Positions 55,948 to 63,652 of a stretch of DNA of 64,000 nt are shown here, one piece after another. This DNA comes from JACCXG01 sp963717745 (lineage in GTDB: Bacteria > Acidobacteriota > Vicinamibacteria > Vicinamibacterales > 2-12-FULL-66-21). The first letter of the stretch is position 1. Each line of letters begins with the position of its first letter. The notes beneath the pieces are model-generated. The model did no database searches and was not told the origin of the DNA. It saw only the letters and a list, made by a program, of their open reading frames with translations. Location of the stretch: the NCBI GenBank assembly GCA_963717745.1, contig CAVQXJ010000015.1, positions 1 through 64,000 on the forward strand. The letters are read 5' to 3'. The position numbers were made by a program, and so were the translations under genes.

Positions 55948-57006
55948 ATGAGGCGACAACTGCTTGTGGCGGTGCTGCTGTTCGCAGGCAATTCCTTCGG
56001 CCAGGCACCCTCGCAACCACCGGTCCCTCTGCCTCTCGGTGCGCCCGGCCCCCACCTCCAAAGCGGCAAGGCACCTGAACAGGGGTATGTGCCGGACGGG
56101 TGGCACGCTCACGCCGGCTCGCTGCTCAAGTACTCCGTTCAGATTCGTTTCGGCGAGGAGCCCGACACGCGGCCGGCGGGCATGAAATTCGGCCGCGTGT
56201 CGGCGGTGTCGACCGACGCGGATGGCAACGTCTACGTCTTCAAACGCGATGACGCGACCGATCCGCTCGTCGTGTTCGACTCGAGGGGCACCTACCTCCG
56301 CTCATGGGGCAAGGGTCTGTTCGGGAGGCCCCACGGTCTCCGAGTCGACCGCGAGGGCAACGTGTGGGTCACAGACGATGCCGGACATCAGGTGTTCAAG
56401 TTCACCCGCGAGGGCAAGCAGCTGCTGGCGTTGGGCGTCAAGGGCGTGGCCGGCCGCGACGAGAAGACGTTCAACCGCCCGACCGACCTCGCGTGGGATT
56501 CACAGCGCAATCTCTACGTGTCGGACGGCTACGCCAACACACGCGTGGTGAAGTTCGACCGGACAGGGAAGTACCTCACGGCGTGGGGGACACCGGGCGA
56601 TCAGCCTGGCCAGTTCCGCGTCCCGCACTCGATCGCCGTCGACTCCAAAGACCGTGTCTATGTCAGTGATCGCGAGAACAACCGCATCCAGATCTTCGAC
56701 GTGAACGGCACGCTGCTGCGAATCTGGGATCATCTCGGGTGCACCCAGGGTCTCTTCATCACGCCGACGGACGAGATGTGGGTGCTGACCCATCGCAACA
56801 ACACTGAGAACATCACCTACGACACGCTCGCGGGGCCGCTGATGAAGATTGACCTCGAGAGCGGCAGGATCCTTGGCGCCCTCGAGTCGCCAGGGCACAT
56901 GTTGAGTGTCGCGAACAGTGGCGACATCTACGTCGCGAGTCTGACTGGCAACGTCTTCAAGTGGCAACCTGCCGAAAAGTGGTGGCCGGCGCGAGCTCCC
57001 AAGTAG
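55948..57006 (+). CDS. Secreted NHL-repeat propeller (peptidylglycine lyase-like)
   Basis: 352 residues starting MRRQLLVAVLLFAGNSFGQA (signal peptide). Six NHL-type blades are visible, each with a DxxGNVYV-like strand: VSTDADGNVYVFKRDD, GLRVDREGNVWVTDDAGHQV, DLAWDSQRNLYVSDGYANTR, SIAVDSKDRVYVSDRENNRI. The blade sequence around NRIQIFDVNGTLLRIW and the early FGRVSAV resemble the peptidyl-alpha-hydroxyglycine alpha-amidating lyase (PAL) family fold. Enzyme activity is uncertain; in bacteria most such proteins are binding propellers. The start follows GAGGTTGCGA. The reading frame is intact, unlike its two upstream neighbours. Confidence 0.82.
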   Translation: MRRQLLVAVLLFAGNSFGQAPSQPPVPLPLGAPGPHLQSGKAPEQGYVPDGWHAHAGSLLKYSVQIRFGEEPDTRPAGMKFGRVSAVSTDADGNVYVFKRDDATDPLVVFDSRGTYLRSWGKGLFGRPHGLRVDREGNVWVTDDAGHQVFKFTREGKQLLALGVKGVAGRDEKTFNRPTDLAWDSQRNLYVSDGYANTRVVKFDRTGKYLTAWGTPGDQPGQFRVPHSIAVDSKDRVYVSDRENNRIQIFDVNGTLLRIWDHLGCTQGLFITPTDEMWVLTHRNNTENITYDTLAGPLMKIDLESGRILGALESPGHMLSVANSGDIYVASLTGNVFKWQPAEKWWPARAPK

Positions 57007-57170
57007 TGGGTTTCAACAGCGAGAGGGCCGCAAGGTGCGGCAGCGGCGCCATCACGAGGTCGGTTCAGAATCCTCAGCAACGACGCCCCACACAACCAGC
57101 CTACGCCGTGCGGCACCCCTGTCCACTTGTGAACAGACTCGCGGACCCACCTTCCGGTACCAACGTCTCC

Positions 57171-57254
57171 ATGGACACCAACACTCTCATCATCATCGTC
57201 CTGGTTGTGCTCCTCCTCGGCGGCGGCGGCTTTTTCTATCGCGGTCGCCGATAG
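57171..57254 (+). CDS. Tiny single-helix membrane peptide
   Basis: 27 residues starting MDTNTLIIIVLVVLLLGGGG and ending FFYRGRR. One hydrophobic helix with a glycine-rich kink and a positive C-terminus, which would place the tail in the cytoplasm. This shape recurs in short peptides annotated in many proteobacterial and acidobacterial genomes. The ribosome site is weak. Coding is inferred from composition alone. Confidence 0.4.
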   Translation: MDTNTLIIIVLVVLLLGGGGFFYRGRR

Positions 57255-57821
57255 GCCACAGCGCACGGCCCCGATCTCCGACCCAGTCCTGTTCAATTTG
57301 GGACAGCGGCAGCGTGATCGAGCGCGCAGGCTTGCGCAGAATGTGAACGCACGGACCGCCGAGAGCACCCGAGAGCTCGTCAGACGCGATCGGGCGTGGC
57401 GTGCCGCGCATCCCCGAACCGAGGTGGCGTGATGGCGCTGACGATCATCCACATGCCGACGAACCTGCCGCGGCGGCAGCCCCGGCCGGAGACGCGCGCG
57501 GCGCACGAAACGATGGCGACCCTGATCCGACTGAACCCGCGCATGAACGGCACCATCAGCGGAATGCTGCGCAGGATGAAAGCGCCGAGCGCGACGGGAG
57601 GGCATGACGATGAGAGGCACGGCGCCGTGGCTCGGTCTTGGTCGCGGTGTGCCGGATCTCATCGTGTCGGGTGAGCCAACCTCGCCTATCGGTGGAATTC
57701 GCTCGCTGGCTTGCCAGCCGTCACTTTGCAGGCGAGCGAAGGTTGGAACGGGTCGGTCCGCCTTCGCGTGGCTTGCCGAGCCGAAGCTCACGCTTCGGCG
57801 TAAGCTCGCGTGAGCGAAGGA
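57255..57821. other. Gene-poor stretch with weak ORFs and REP-like hairpins
   Basis: Two short plus-strand frames, ending at 57432 and starting at 57432 (TGATG overlap; second begins MALTIIHMPTNLPRRQPRPE), are arginine-rich and match no family I know; the overlap hints at coupling but they may be chance. From about 57700 to the tRNA there are hairpins including GGCTTGCCAGCC and AAGCTCACGCTT, with GAGCGAAGG motifs related to the REP-like repeats at 33055 and 61060. No terminator or promoter could be assigned with confidence. Confidence 0.3.
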
Positions 57822-57912
57822 TGGCGGAGAGGGAGGGATTCGAACCCCCGTGCCGGTTACCCGACAAGACGCTTTCGAGGCGCCCCCGTTACGACCACTT
57901 CGGTACCTCTCC
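57822..57912 (-). tRNA. tRNA-Ser (anticodon CGA)
   Basis: A 91-nt class II tRNA read on the minus strand. Acceptor stem GGAGAGG pairs with CCUCUCC, followed by G and an encoded CCA. D arm CCG/CGG around AAGUGGUCGUAA. Anticodon stem GGCGC/GCGUC closes loop CUCGAAA, giving anticodon CGA. There is a long variable arm as expected for serine, and a T arm with UUCGAAU. It reads UCG codons. The tadA gene lies 50 bp upstream on the same strand. Confidence 0.95.
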
Positions 57913-57961
57913 GTTTGTTGCTTCGATCGCGGCCCCTTCGGGGGCCTTCGCTGTGCGCTCG

Positions 57962-58435
57962 CTATTCGATCCGCGTCTCCGCGTCTTCACGGCTTCTCCG
58001 CTCGCGGAAGAAGTCCTGGATCAGCTCGCGGCTCTCGGCTTCGAGGACGCCCCCGACCGCCTGCATCCGATGATTCAGCGCCGGATGCTCATGCGCGCGC
58101 ATCGCTGATTCTATCGCGCCGGCCTTTGGCTCGCGGGTGGCGTAGACGACCCGCGCGATCCGCGCGTGCACCATCGCGCCCACGCACATCTGACACGGCT
58201 CGATCGTCACGTAAAGCTCGGCGCCGGTGAGCCGGTAATTGCCGACGCACGTGGCGGCGGCGCGAATCGCGACGATCTCGGCGTGCGCCGTTGGATCCCG
58301 GGCGCCGATTGGCTGGTTGAACCCCTCGCCAATCACCGCGCCGTCGAGCACCACCACCGCGCCGACCGGGACCTCGCCGCGTTGGCGCGCCCGGCCTGCC
58401 AGCTCGAGCGCAATCCGCATGAACATCTCATCCAT
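57962..58435 (-). CDS. tadA: tRNA-specific adenosine deaminase
   Basis: 157 residues starting MDEMFMRIALELAGRARQRG. The zinc deaminase motifs are present: TAHAEIVAIRAA (HAE) and VTIEPCQMCVGAMVHARIAR (PCxxC), with the N-terminal EVPVGAVVVLDGAVIGEGFN and the TadA-type ending LIQDFFRERR. TadA converts A34 to inosine in tRNA-Arg(ACG). A GTG at 58489 would add 18 residues without similarity to the family, so 58435 is preferred. It is cotranscribed, or nearly so, with tRNA-Ser. Divergent from the ADOP permease. Confidence 0.92.
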   Translation of the reverse strand: MDEMFMRIALELAGRARQRGEVPVGAVVVLDGAVIGEGFNQPIGARDPTAHAEIVAIRAAATCVGNYRLTGAELYVTIEPCQMCVGAMVHARIARVVYATREPKAGAIESAMRAHEHPALNHRMQAVGGVLEAESRELIQDFFRERRSREDAETRIE

Positions 58436-58608
58436 CGCCGGCGTCCCGGTCGCGGCCCTCGGCGGCGACAGAATTGAGAATTTTAACACGATTCTTCATC
58501 GCGGCTTGGCGCTCTGCCGCGCCGTAGCCTTGTCGGAGGCGGGAGTCACAATCGACGTCGTTGACGCGGCGGAGGTAAGATCCGCGGCCGCATCCAGGAG
58601 AAAGCGCG

Positions 58609-61041
58609 ATGACGACGTGGCTCGAACAGGTGGTGGGGGACGTTCGGTTCGGGGTGCGCGGGTTGCTGCGGACGCCGGGCTTCTCGCTGCTCGCGGTGTT
58701 GTCGCTCGCGCTGGGCATCATGGCGGTCACCGCGATCTACAGCGTGCTGTATGCCGTGGTGCTCGATCCGTTCCCCTACAAGGACGTCGACAAGCTGATG
58801 AGCGTGCGGGTCTGGAACCCGGCGCAGCGTGGATTCAGGACCGGCTACTCGATCGATCAGTTCCTCGAGATCGCCGGGCGCAGCACGATCTTCGAAGGCG
58901 TGATCGCGTCGACGATCAGCGACGTGCTGTGGACCGGTGCCGGGGATCCGCAGCGGCTCCGCGGCAACCACGGCACCTTCAACACCTTCGACGTGATGGG
59001 CGTGCCGCCGCTCATCGGCCGCACCCCGACCGCAACCGACGCCCAGCCGGGGGCGGAGCCGGTGGTGGTGCTGGGCTACCGTTTCTGGCAGCGGCAGTTC
59101 GGCGGCGATCCCAACGTGCTGGGGACACGCCTGCTGCTGAACGACATCACGCGCACCGTGATCGGCGTGATGCCGAAACGCTTCATGTGGCGCGGCGCCG
59201 ACGTCTACCTGCCGATCACCTTCGAGCGCGGGAAGGTCGTCGAGGGGGTGCGCAGCGTGCATCTGCTCGGACGCCTGAAGCGCGACATCGGCGAGGCGCA
59301 AGCGGAAGCCGATCTCCGGCCGATCATCGCCGACCTGAAGCAGCGCGAGCCGGCGCAGTTCCCCGATCAGTGGCGAGTCGGCGTGCTGCCCTTCACCGAG
59401 ACGTTCCCGAGCTCGATCGGCCGCGACATCTGGGTCCTGCTCGGGGCGGTCGGCCTGCTGTTGCTGATTGCCTGCGCGAACGTCTCGAATCTGCTGCTCG
59501 CGCGCGCGAGCGCACGCCAGCGCGAGATGACGGTGCGGGTCGCGCTCGGCGCGAGCCGGCGCCGGCTGGTGCGCCAGCTGCTGACCGAGAGCCTGATCCT
59601 GGCGCTCGCCGCGGGCGTGATCGGCACCGCGCTCGCATACGCGGGTCTGCCGGCCATCCTGGCGCTGGTGCCGCCAAATACGATCCCAGACGAGGCTGAA
59701 GTCTCGCTCAACCTGCCGGTCCTGATCTTCGCGCTGCTGGTCTCCGGATTCACGAGCGTGATTTGCGGCCTGGCGCCGGCGCTGCACACCGCGGGCAGGG
59801 ACGTGTCGAATGCGATGCGGGAAGCCAGCCGCAGCCTCGCGGGCGGGTCCCGTCAGGCGATGACCCGCAAAATCCTGGTGGTCGTCGAAGTGGCGCTGTC
59901 GCTGATGCTGCTCGCCGGATCGAGCGTGCTGTTCCGGTCGTTCGTCGAGATGGGACGCGTCACGCTCGAGGCGCCGCCCGAACGGATCCTGACGCTGCGC
60001 GTGCCGCTGGCGCCCCAGCGTTACCCGGACGCGTCGAGGCGCATCGGCTTCTTCCGGGAGCTGCTGCCGCGAATCCAGGCCCTGCCCGGCATCGAGGCGG
60101 TGGGCGTGAACAGCGGCCTCCACCCGTTCGGCAACCTCTCGACGACCGCCGACGTGAGCGGCGAGCCGCCGGTCACCGACCCGGTGCAGGCCCATCAAGT
60201 CAGCGCCGGCTACACCCAGGCGCTCGGCATACGGCTGGCCGCCGGGCGATTGCTGACCGAAGGCGACGTCGAAGCCGCGCAGAGGGTCGCGCTCGTCAAC
60301 GAACGCTTCGTGAAGACGAGAGTGCCCGGCCGGCCGGCGCTCGGCCAGACCGTCAGGCTCCTGCGCCTCAAGGATCCGCCCTTCAACGTCGTCAATCACT
60401 CGTTCCAGATCGTCGGGGTCGTCCATGACACGCCGAACACGGGTTTGACCGATCCGGTCATGCCGGAGATTTACGTGCCGTTCAGCGCGGTCGGGTTCTC
60501 GAACCTGGTGGTGGTCCGCACCCAGGGCGATCCCGGCGCGGTCACCCGGGCGGTGGTGAGCCAGGTTTACGCGGTCGACGCCGCGCAACCGGTCACCAAC
60601 GTCACGACGGTGGCGCAGCTGCTCATGGAAGAGGAGTTCGCGACGCCCCGCTTCAACCTGGTGCTGCTGTCGGTCTTCGCACTGGTCGGGCTCGCGCTGG
60701 CGGTGGTCGGTGTCTACGGGGTGATGTCGAGCGCGGTGGCGCAGGAGCGTCAGGAGATCGGCGTCCGGATGGCGCTCGGCGCCGATGCCGGCACCATCAC
60801 CCGGATGGTGCTCGCCCGCGGTTCGCGCCTGCTGCTGGCGGGCACGGGAGTCGGGCTGGTCGGCAGCTTTGCCGTCGGCCGCTGGCTGGCCGGGGCGGTG
60901 TGGCGAGTCTCAGGGTTCGATCCGGTGGCGTTCAGTGCGGTGGCGCTGTTGCTGTTGGTGGTCGGGCTCCAGGCGTGCTACTGGCCCGCCCGGCGGGCGG
61001 CGCGCATCGATCCGCTGATTGCGATCCGGGAAACGCAATAA
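58609..61041 (+). CDS. ADOP-family (MacB/FtsX-like) permease
   Basis: 810 residues starting MTTWLEQVVGDVRFGVRGLL, after an AGGAGAAAG ribosome site. First membrane segment LLAVLSLALGIMAVTAIYSV, periplasmic domain with VVVLGYRFWQRQFGGDPNVL, FtsX core LLLLIACANVSNLLLARASA, second periplasmic domain, and the final block LVGLALAVVGVYGVMSSAVA ending WPARRAARIDPLIAIRETQ. No regulator, prefix domain or ATPase is adjacent. It is the fifth near-complete member in this window. Confidence 0.92.
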   Translation: MTTWLEQVVGDVRFGVRGLLRTPGFSLLAVLSLALGIMAVTAIYSVLYAVVLDPFPYKDVDKLMSVRVWNPAQRGFRTGYSIDQFLEIAGRSTIFEGVIASTISDVLWTGAGDPQRLRGNHGTFNTFDVMGVPPLIGRTPTATDAQPGAEPVVVLGYRFWQRQFGGDPNVLGTRLLLNDITRTVIGVMPKRFMWRGADVYLPITFERGKVVEGVRSVHLLGRLKRDIGEAQAEADLRPIIADLKQREPAQFPDQWRVGVLPFTETFPSSIGRDIWVLLGAVGLLLLIACANVSNLLLARASARQREMTVRVALGASRRRLVRQLLTESLILALAAGVIGTALAYAGLPAILALVPPNTIPDEAEVSLNLPVLIFALLVSGFTSVICGLAPALHTAGRDVSNAMREASRSLAGGSRQAMTRKILVVVEVALSLMLLAGSSVLFRSFVEMGRVTLEAPPERILTLRVPLAPQRYPDASRRIGFFRELLPRIQALPGIEAVGVNSGLHPFGNLSTTADVSGEPPVTDPVQAHQVSAGYTQALGIRLAAGRLLTEGDVEAAQRVALVNERFVKTRVPGRPALGQTVRLLRLKDPPFNVVNHSFQIVGVVHDTPNTGLTDPVMPEIYVPFSAVGFSNLVVVRTQGDPGAVTRAVVSQVYAVDAAQPVTNVTTVAQLLMEEEFATPRFNLVLLSVFALVGLALAVVGVYGVMSSAVAQERQEIGVRMALGADAGTITRMVLARGSRLLLAGTGVGLVGSFAVGRWLAGAVWRVSGFDPVAFSAVALLLLVVGLQACYWPARRAARIDPLIAIRETQ

Positions 61042-61059
61042 CAATCGCGGGCGCGCGGT

Positions 61060-61165
61060 TCGCGGGCTTGCCCGCCGTAGCCCGGAGGGAGAAGGTGGGT
61101 CGCGGGCTCGCCCCGGCTTGTCCGCCGTAGCCTCTGGCGAAAGCGGAAGCGCGAGGCGCGAAGAT
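61060..61165. repeat. REP-like palindromic repeat, double unit
   Basis: GGGCTTGCCCGCCGTAGCCC followed by GAAGGTGGG, then a second unit GGCTTGTCCGCCGTAGCCTC with GCGAAGATGGG. The same motif occurs at 33073-33113. It lies downstream of the ADOP permease, between convergent genes. Confidence 0.65.
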
Positions 61166-61172
61166 GGGCAGA

Positions 61173-61201
61173 AGACCTAATCAGCCATGATGGTTAGGTC
61201 T
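61173..61201. terminator. Hairpin around the stop of the sigma-54-like gene
   Basis: AGACCTAA and TTAGGTCT (8-bp perfect arms) flank 13 nt that contain the minus-strand stop codon. It could serve as a weak bidirectional terminator between convergent genes; no U-run follows on either strand. Confidence 0.3.
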
Positions 61202-61678
61202 AATGACTATATGAATGACGTTGAGACGGTAATACAACGGCTCGCTGAACAGCTGATCGACCACGCGATCGAAGAGCGGCACTGAGGAAGATGCCAGGAT
61301 CCGGCGGACACCCAAGGGCGGTCGCCCTATTTCGTCGAGTTGCCGGGTCAGCCTGAGCTGGTCGTCCGGGCTGAGCGCGTGCACTTCCTGCAGCAGGAGG
61401 ATTTTCGCGGCATCGGCTGTGGTCTCCTTCCCGGGTTCGAGCGATCGCAGCGCGTCCTGGACGCGGCAGTCGATGACTTCGACCGCTCCGACGGGCGACG
61501 TACTGCGCCGGTCCAGTTCGCACGCCAGCTCGCAGCAGTCGGCTGCCGGACCGGAAATCAACACCGGGACGTCGACCTGCGCCGCAAGGCTGATATCTTC
61601 TTCGTTCGTCAGCCCACCCGATAGTCCCGGATGGGTGGACTTCACCAAGTGCCTGGAACTGTTCCCCTCCACCATCAT
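61181..61678 (-). CDS. Short degenerate sigma-54 activator (AAA+) domain protein
   Basis: 165 residues starting MMVEGNSSRHLVKSTHPGLS. The segment from VDVPVLISGPAADCCELACE to LYYRLNVIHIVIRPNHHG follows the order of a bacterial enhancer-binding AAA+ domain. ISGPAADCCE takes the place of Walker A (GxxGxGK is lost), ILLLQEVHALSPDDQLRLTR that of Walker B (normally LFLDEI...Q..LLR), and RRILASSSVPLFDRV with SEPLYYRLNVIHI matches the sensor and YRLNV region. The sigma-54-contacting GAFTGA loop and ATP-binding residues are not seen, and there is no receiver or DNA-binding domain. It probably cannot hydrolyse ATP; it may be a regulator by titration or a decayed gene. Divergent from the winged-helix gene at 61865. 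Confidence 0.65.
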   Translation of the reverse strand: MMVEGNSSRHLVKSTHPGLSGGLTNEEDISLAAQVDVPVLISGPAADCCELACELDRRSTSPVGAVEVIDCRVQDALRSLEPGKETTADAAKILLLQEVHALSPDDQLRLTRQLDEIGRPPLGVRRILASSSVPLFDRVVDQLFSEPLYYRLNVIHIVIRPNHHG

Positions 61679-61864
61679 GTGCCTCCCTCCATCTCCTGCC
61701 CTTCGAATACGAGGGTCGCACCGACTTCAGGACGGAATCGGGAATGGACAGTTGGTGAACATTCATCTCTTGTCAGATCAATGACTTACAGTCGCAGATT
61801 GACGCTCCTCCGGGCGGGATTCGGCACTGCGTGGGGCATCGGACGCGGGCGAGCGTGGCGGGCG

Positions 61865-62380
61865 ATGATCAAGTTCGGAACCTTTCAGCTGGATGCCCAG
61901 GCGGGCCGGCTTTTCAAGAGCGGGCGCGTCATCCGGCTGAAGCCGCAACCCTTGCGGCTCCTCCAACTCCTTGTCAGCCGCCCTGGCGATCTGATCACCC
62001 GCGACGAGATCAAGGAGCTGCTCTGGGGCACGGACACCTTCGTCGATTTCGAGCAGGGGATGAACACGGCGGTCCGCCAGATCCGGGAGGCGCTTGGAGA
62101 CGACGCCGAGCGGCCGATTTTCGTCGAGACGGTGCCGAAGCGGGGATACCGGTTCATCGCGCCGGTCGATGCAGGCGCGCCGCCGCCGGTCGTCCATCCC
62201 CAGCCTAGGGGCACTGAACTAAATCTTCACAAGGCGCTGTGGCTGAACATCGCCGAGCTGCGGATGGCGGAGGTCCGCCGGAAGAAGCGCCGGCGACAGA
62301 TTTACATCGGGCTCAGCGCCCTGGCGGGCATCGTCGTCATCGTCGCCGCGGTGGTGCTGCTTCTGAAGCTGTGGCGGTGA
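61865..62380 (+). CDS. Winged-helix DNA-binding protein with C-terminal membrane anchor
   Basis: 171 residues starting MIKFGTFQLDAQAGRLFKSG. An OmpR/CadC-type winged helix spans residues 1-100: RLKPQPLRLLQLLVSRPGDL, LLWGTDTFVDFEQGMNTAVR and FVETVPKRGYRFIAPVD. A single transmembrane helix ends the protein (YIGLSALAGIVVIVAAVVLL). The TPR sensory part found in full-length relatives, such as the gene at 13619, is absent, leaving a short positively charged periplasmic tail. It may be a minimal membrane-tethered regulator. An upstream ATG at 61781 would add 28 residues outside the domain. Confidence 0.8.
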   Translation: MIKFGTFQLDAQAGRLFKSGRVIRLKPQPLRLLQLLVSRPGDLITRDEIKELLWGTDTFVDFEQGMNTAVRQIREALGDDAERPIFVETVPKRGYRFIAPVDAGAPPPVVHPQPRGTELNLHKALWLNIAELRMAEVRRKKRRRQIYIGLSALAGIVVIVAAVVLLLKLWR

Positions 62381-62410
62381 CGGCGACACGAAATTGATCA
62401 ATCATTCGTC

Positions 62411-63520
62411 ATGACTTGCCGCCAACTCATCTATTTTGGTGTCTGCGCGGCTGCGCTCTCGCTCACCGGAGGGCGCCCCACCGCAGCATCACCGGATCGA
62501 CATCTGCTCTACGCCGCAGTCCCCGGCATCCGCAACTACCTCGAGTACGGCGGGATCGGACTGCTGGTCTACGACATGGACGACGGGCACCGGCTGGTGC
62601 GGCGTATTCCCACTTTCCCGCTGGAGCCGGGCGTCCCGCCCGAGAACGTGAAGGGGATCGCGGCGAATGCGCAGACCGGCCGGATCTACGTCAGCACCAT
62701 CCGCCGCGTCGCCGCCATCGATCTGCTCACCGACAAAGTGGTCTGGAACCGGACCTACGAAGGGGGCGCCGACCGCATCGCGTTGTCGCCAGACGGAAAG
62801 ATTCTCTACGTGCCCTCGCTCGAGGGGCCCCACTGGCACGCGGTCAACGCGATGACCGGGGATGTGCTCGCGAAGGTCGTGACCGACTCGGGTGCGCACA
62901 ACACCATCTACGGGCCCGACGGCAAGCGTGTGTATCTGGCCGGACTGCGCTCGCCGATCCTGGGGATCGCGGATCCCGCCACGCACAAGGTGGTCGGCGG
63001 AGTCGGCCCCTTCAGCAGCGCGATCCGGCCCTTCACGATCAACCGCGCGCAGACCCTGTGCTTCGTCAACGTCAACGGGCTGCTCGGATTCGAGGTCGGC
63101 GACATCAAGACCGGAAAGATGCTGCACCGGGTGGAGGTGCCCGGCTACGACCAGGGCCCGATCAAGCGGCACGGTTGCCCGAGTCACGGGATCGGGCTGA
63201 CGCCGGACGAAAAGGAGCTCTGGGTGGCCGACGGGGCCAACAGCCGCCTCCACATCTTCGATGCGACCGTGATGCCGCCGCGCAAGGTCGCCAGCATCGC
63301 GGTGCGCGACCAGCCAGGCTGGATCACGTTCAGCCTCGACGGCCGCTACGCGTATCCGTCGACCGGCGAAGTGATCGAGACTTCCACCCGGCAGGTGCTG
63401 ACGATCCTCGGCGACGAAAAGACCGGTACGGCGCAGAGCGAGAAGGTGGTCGAGGTGGTCTTCCGCGACGGCAAGCCCTCGACCAACGGCGACCAGTTCG
63501 GCATCGGCCGCAAGCCGTAA
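62411..63520 (+). CDS. Secreted YncE-like beta-propeller protein
   Basis: 369 residues starting MTCRQLIYFGVCAAALSLTG (signal peptide). A seven-bladed propeller pattern of the YVTN/cytochrome-D1-like kind: RIYVSTIRRVAAIDLLTDKV, RIALSPDGKILYVPSLEGPH, GPDGKRVYLAGLRSPILGIA, GLTPDEKELWVADGANSRLH and WITFSLDGRYAYPSTGEVIE. It has no haem motif. Such proteins bind or present ligands in the periplasm; function unknown. It follows the winged-helix gene by 30 bp, so the two may share a transcript. Confidence 0.82.
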   Translation: MTCRQLIYFGVCAAALSLTGGRPTAASPDRHLLYAAVPGIRNYLEYGGIGLLVYDMDDGHRLVRRIPTFPLEPGVPPENVKGIAANAQTGRIYVSTIRRVAAIDLLTDKVVWNRTYEGGADRIALSPDGKILYVPSLEGPHWHAVNAMTGDVLAKVVTDSGAHNTIYGPDGKRVYLAGLRSPILGIADPATHKVVGGVGPFSSAIRPFTINRAQTLCFVNVNGLLGFEVGDIKTGKMLHRVEVPGYDQGPIKRHGCPSHGIGLTPDEKELWVADGANSRLHIFDATVMPPRKVASIAVRDQPGWITFSLDGRYAYPSTGEVIETSTRQVLTILGDEKTGTAQSEKVVEVVFRDGKPSTNGDQFGIGRKP

Positions 63521-63530
63521 TCCAGCGCCC

Positions 63531-63558
63531 GTCGCCCGTGGTCCGTCGCCCGTGGTCC
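63531..63558. repeat. Short tandem repeat GTCGCCCGTGGTCC x2
   Basis: Two exact 14-bp units directly after the propeller stop (TAATCCAGCGCCC precedes). It fills the start of the 132-bp gap before the convergent creatininase. Confidence 0.6.
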
Positions 63559-63652
63559 GACTGGCCGAAGAGCACTGATCAGGGTCGTTCGGCCAGCCAC
63601 CGGATCTCCACGTGGTCGCGGCTCTGAATCGCTCGGACCGCGATCGCGGATG

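Noticed and set aside
57205..57674. Two arginine-rich overlapping ORFs as firm genes
   Set aside because: The TGATG overlap is suggestive, but there is no ribosome site, recognisable motif or convincing composition; mentioned only within the gene-poor stretch.
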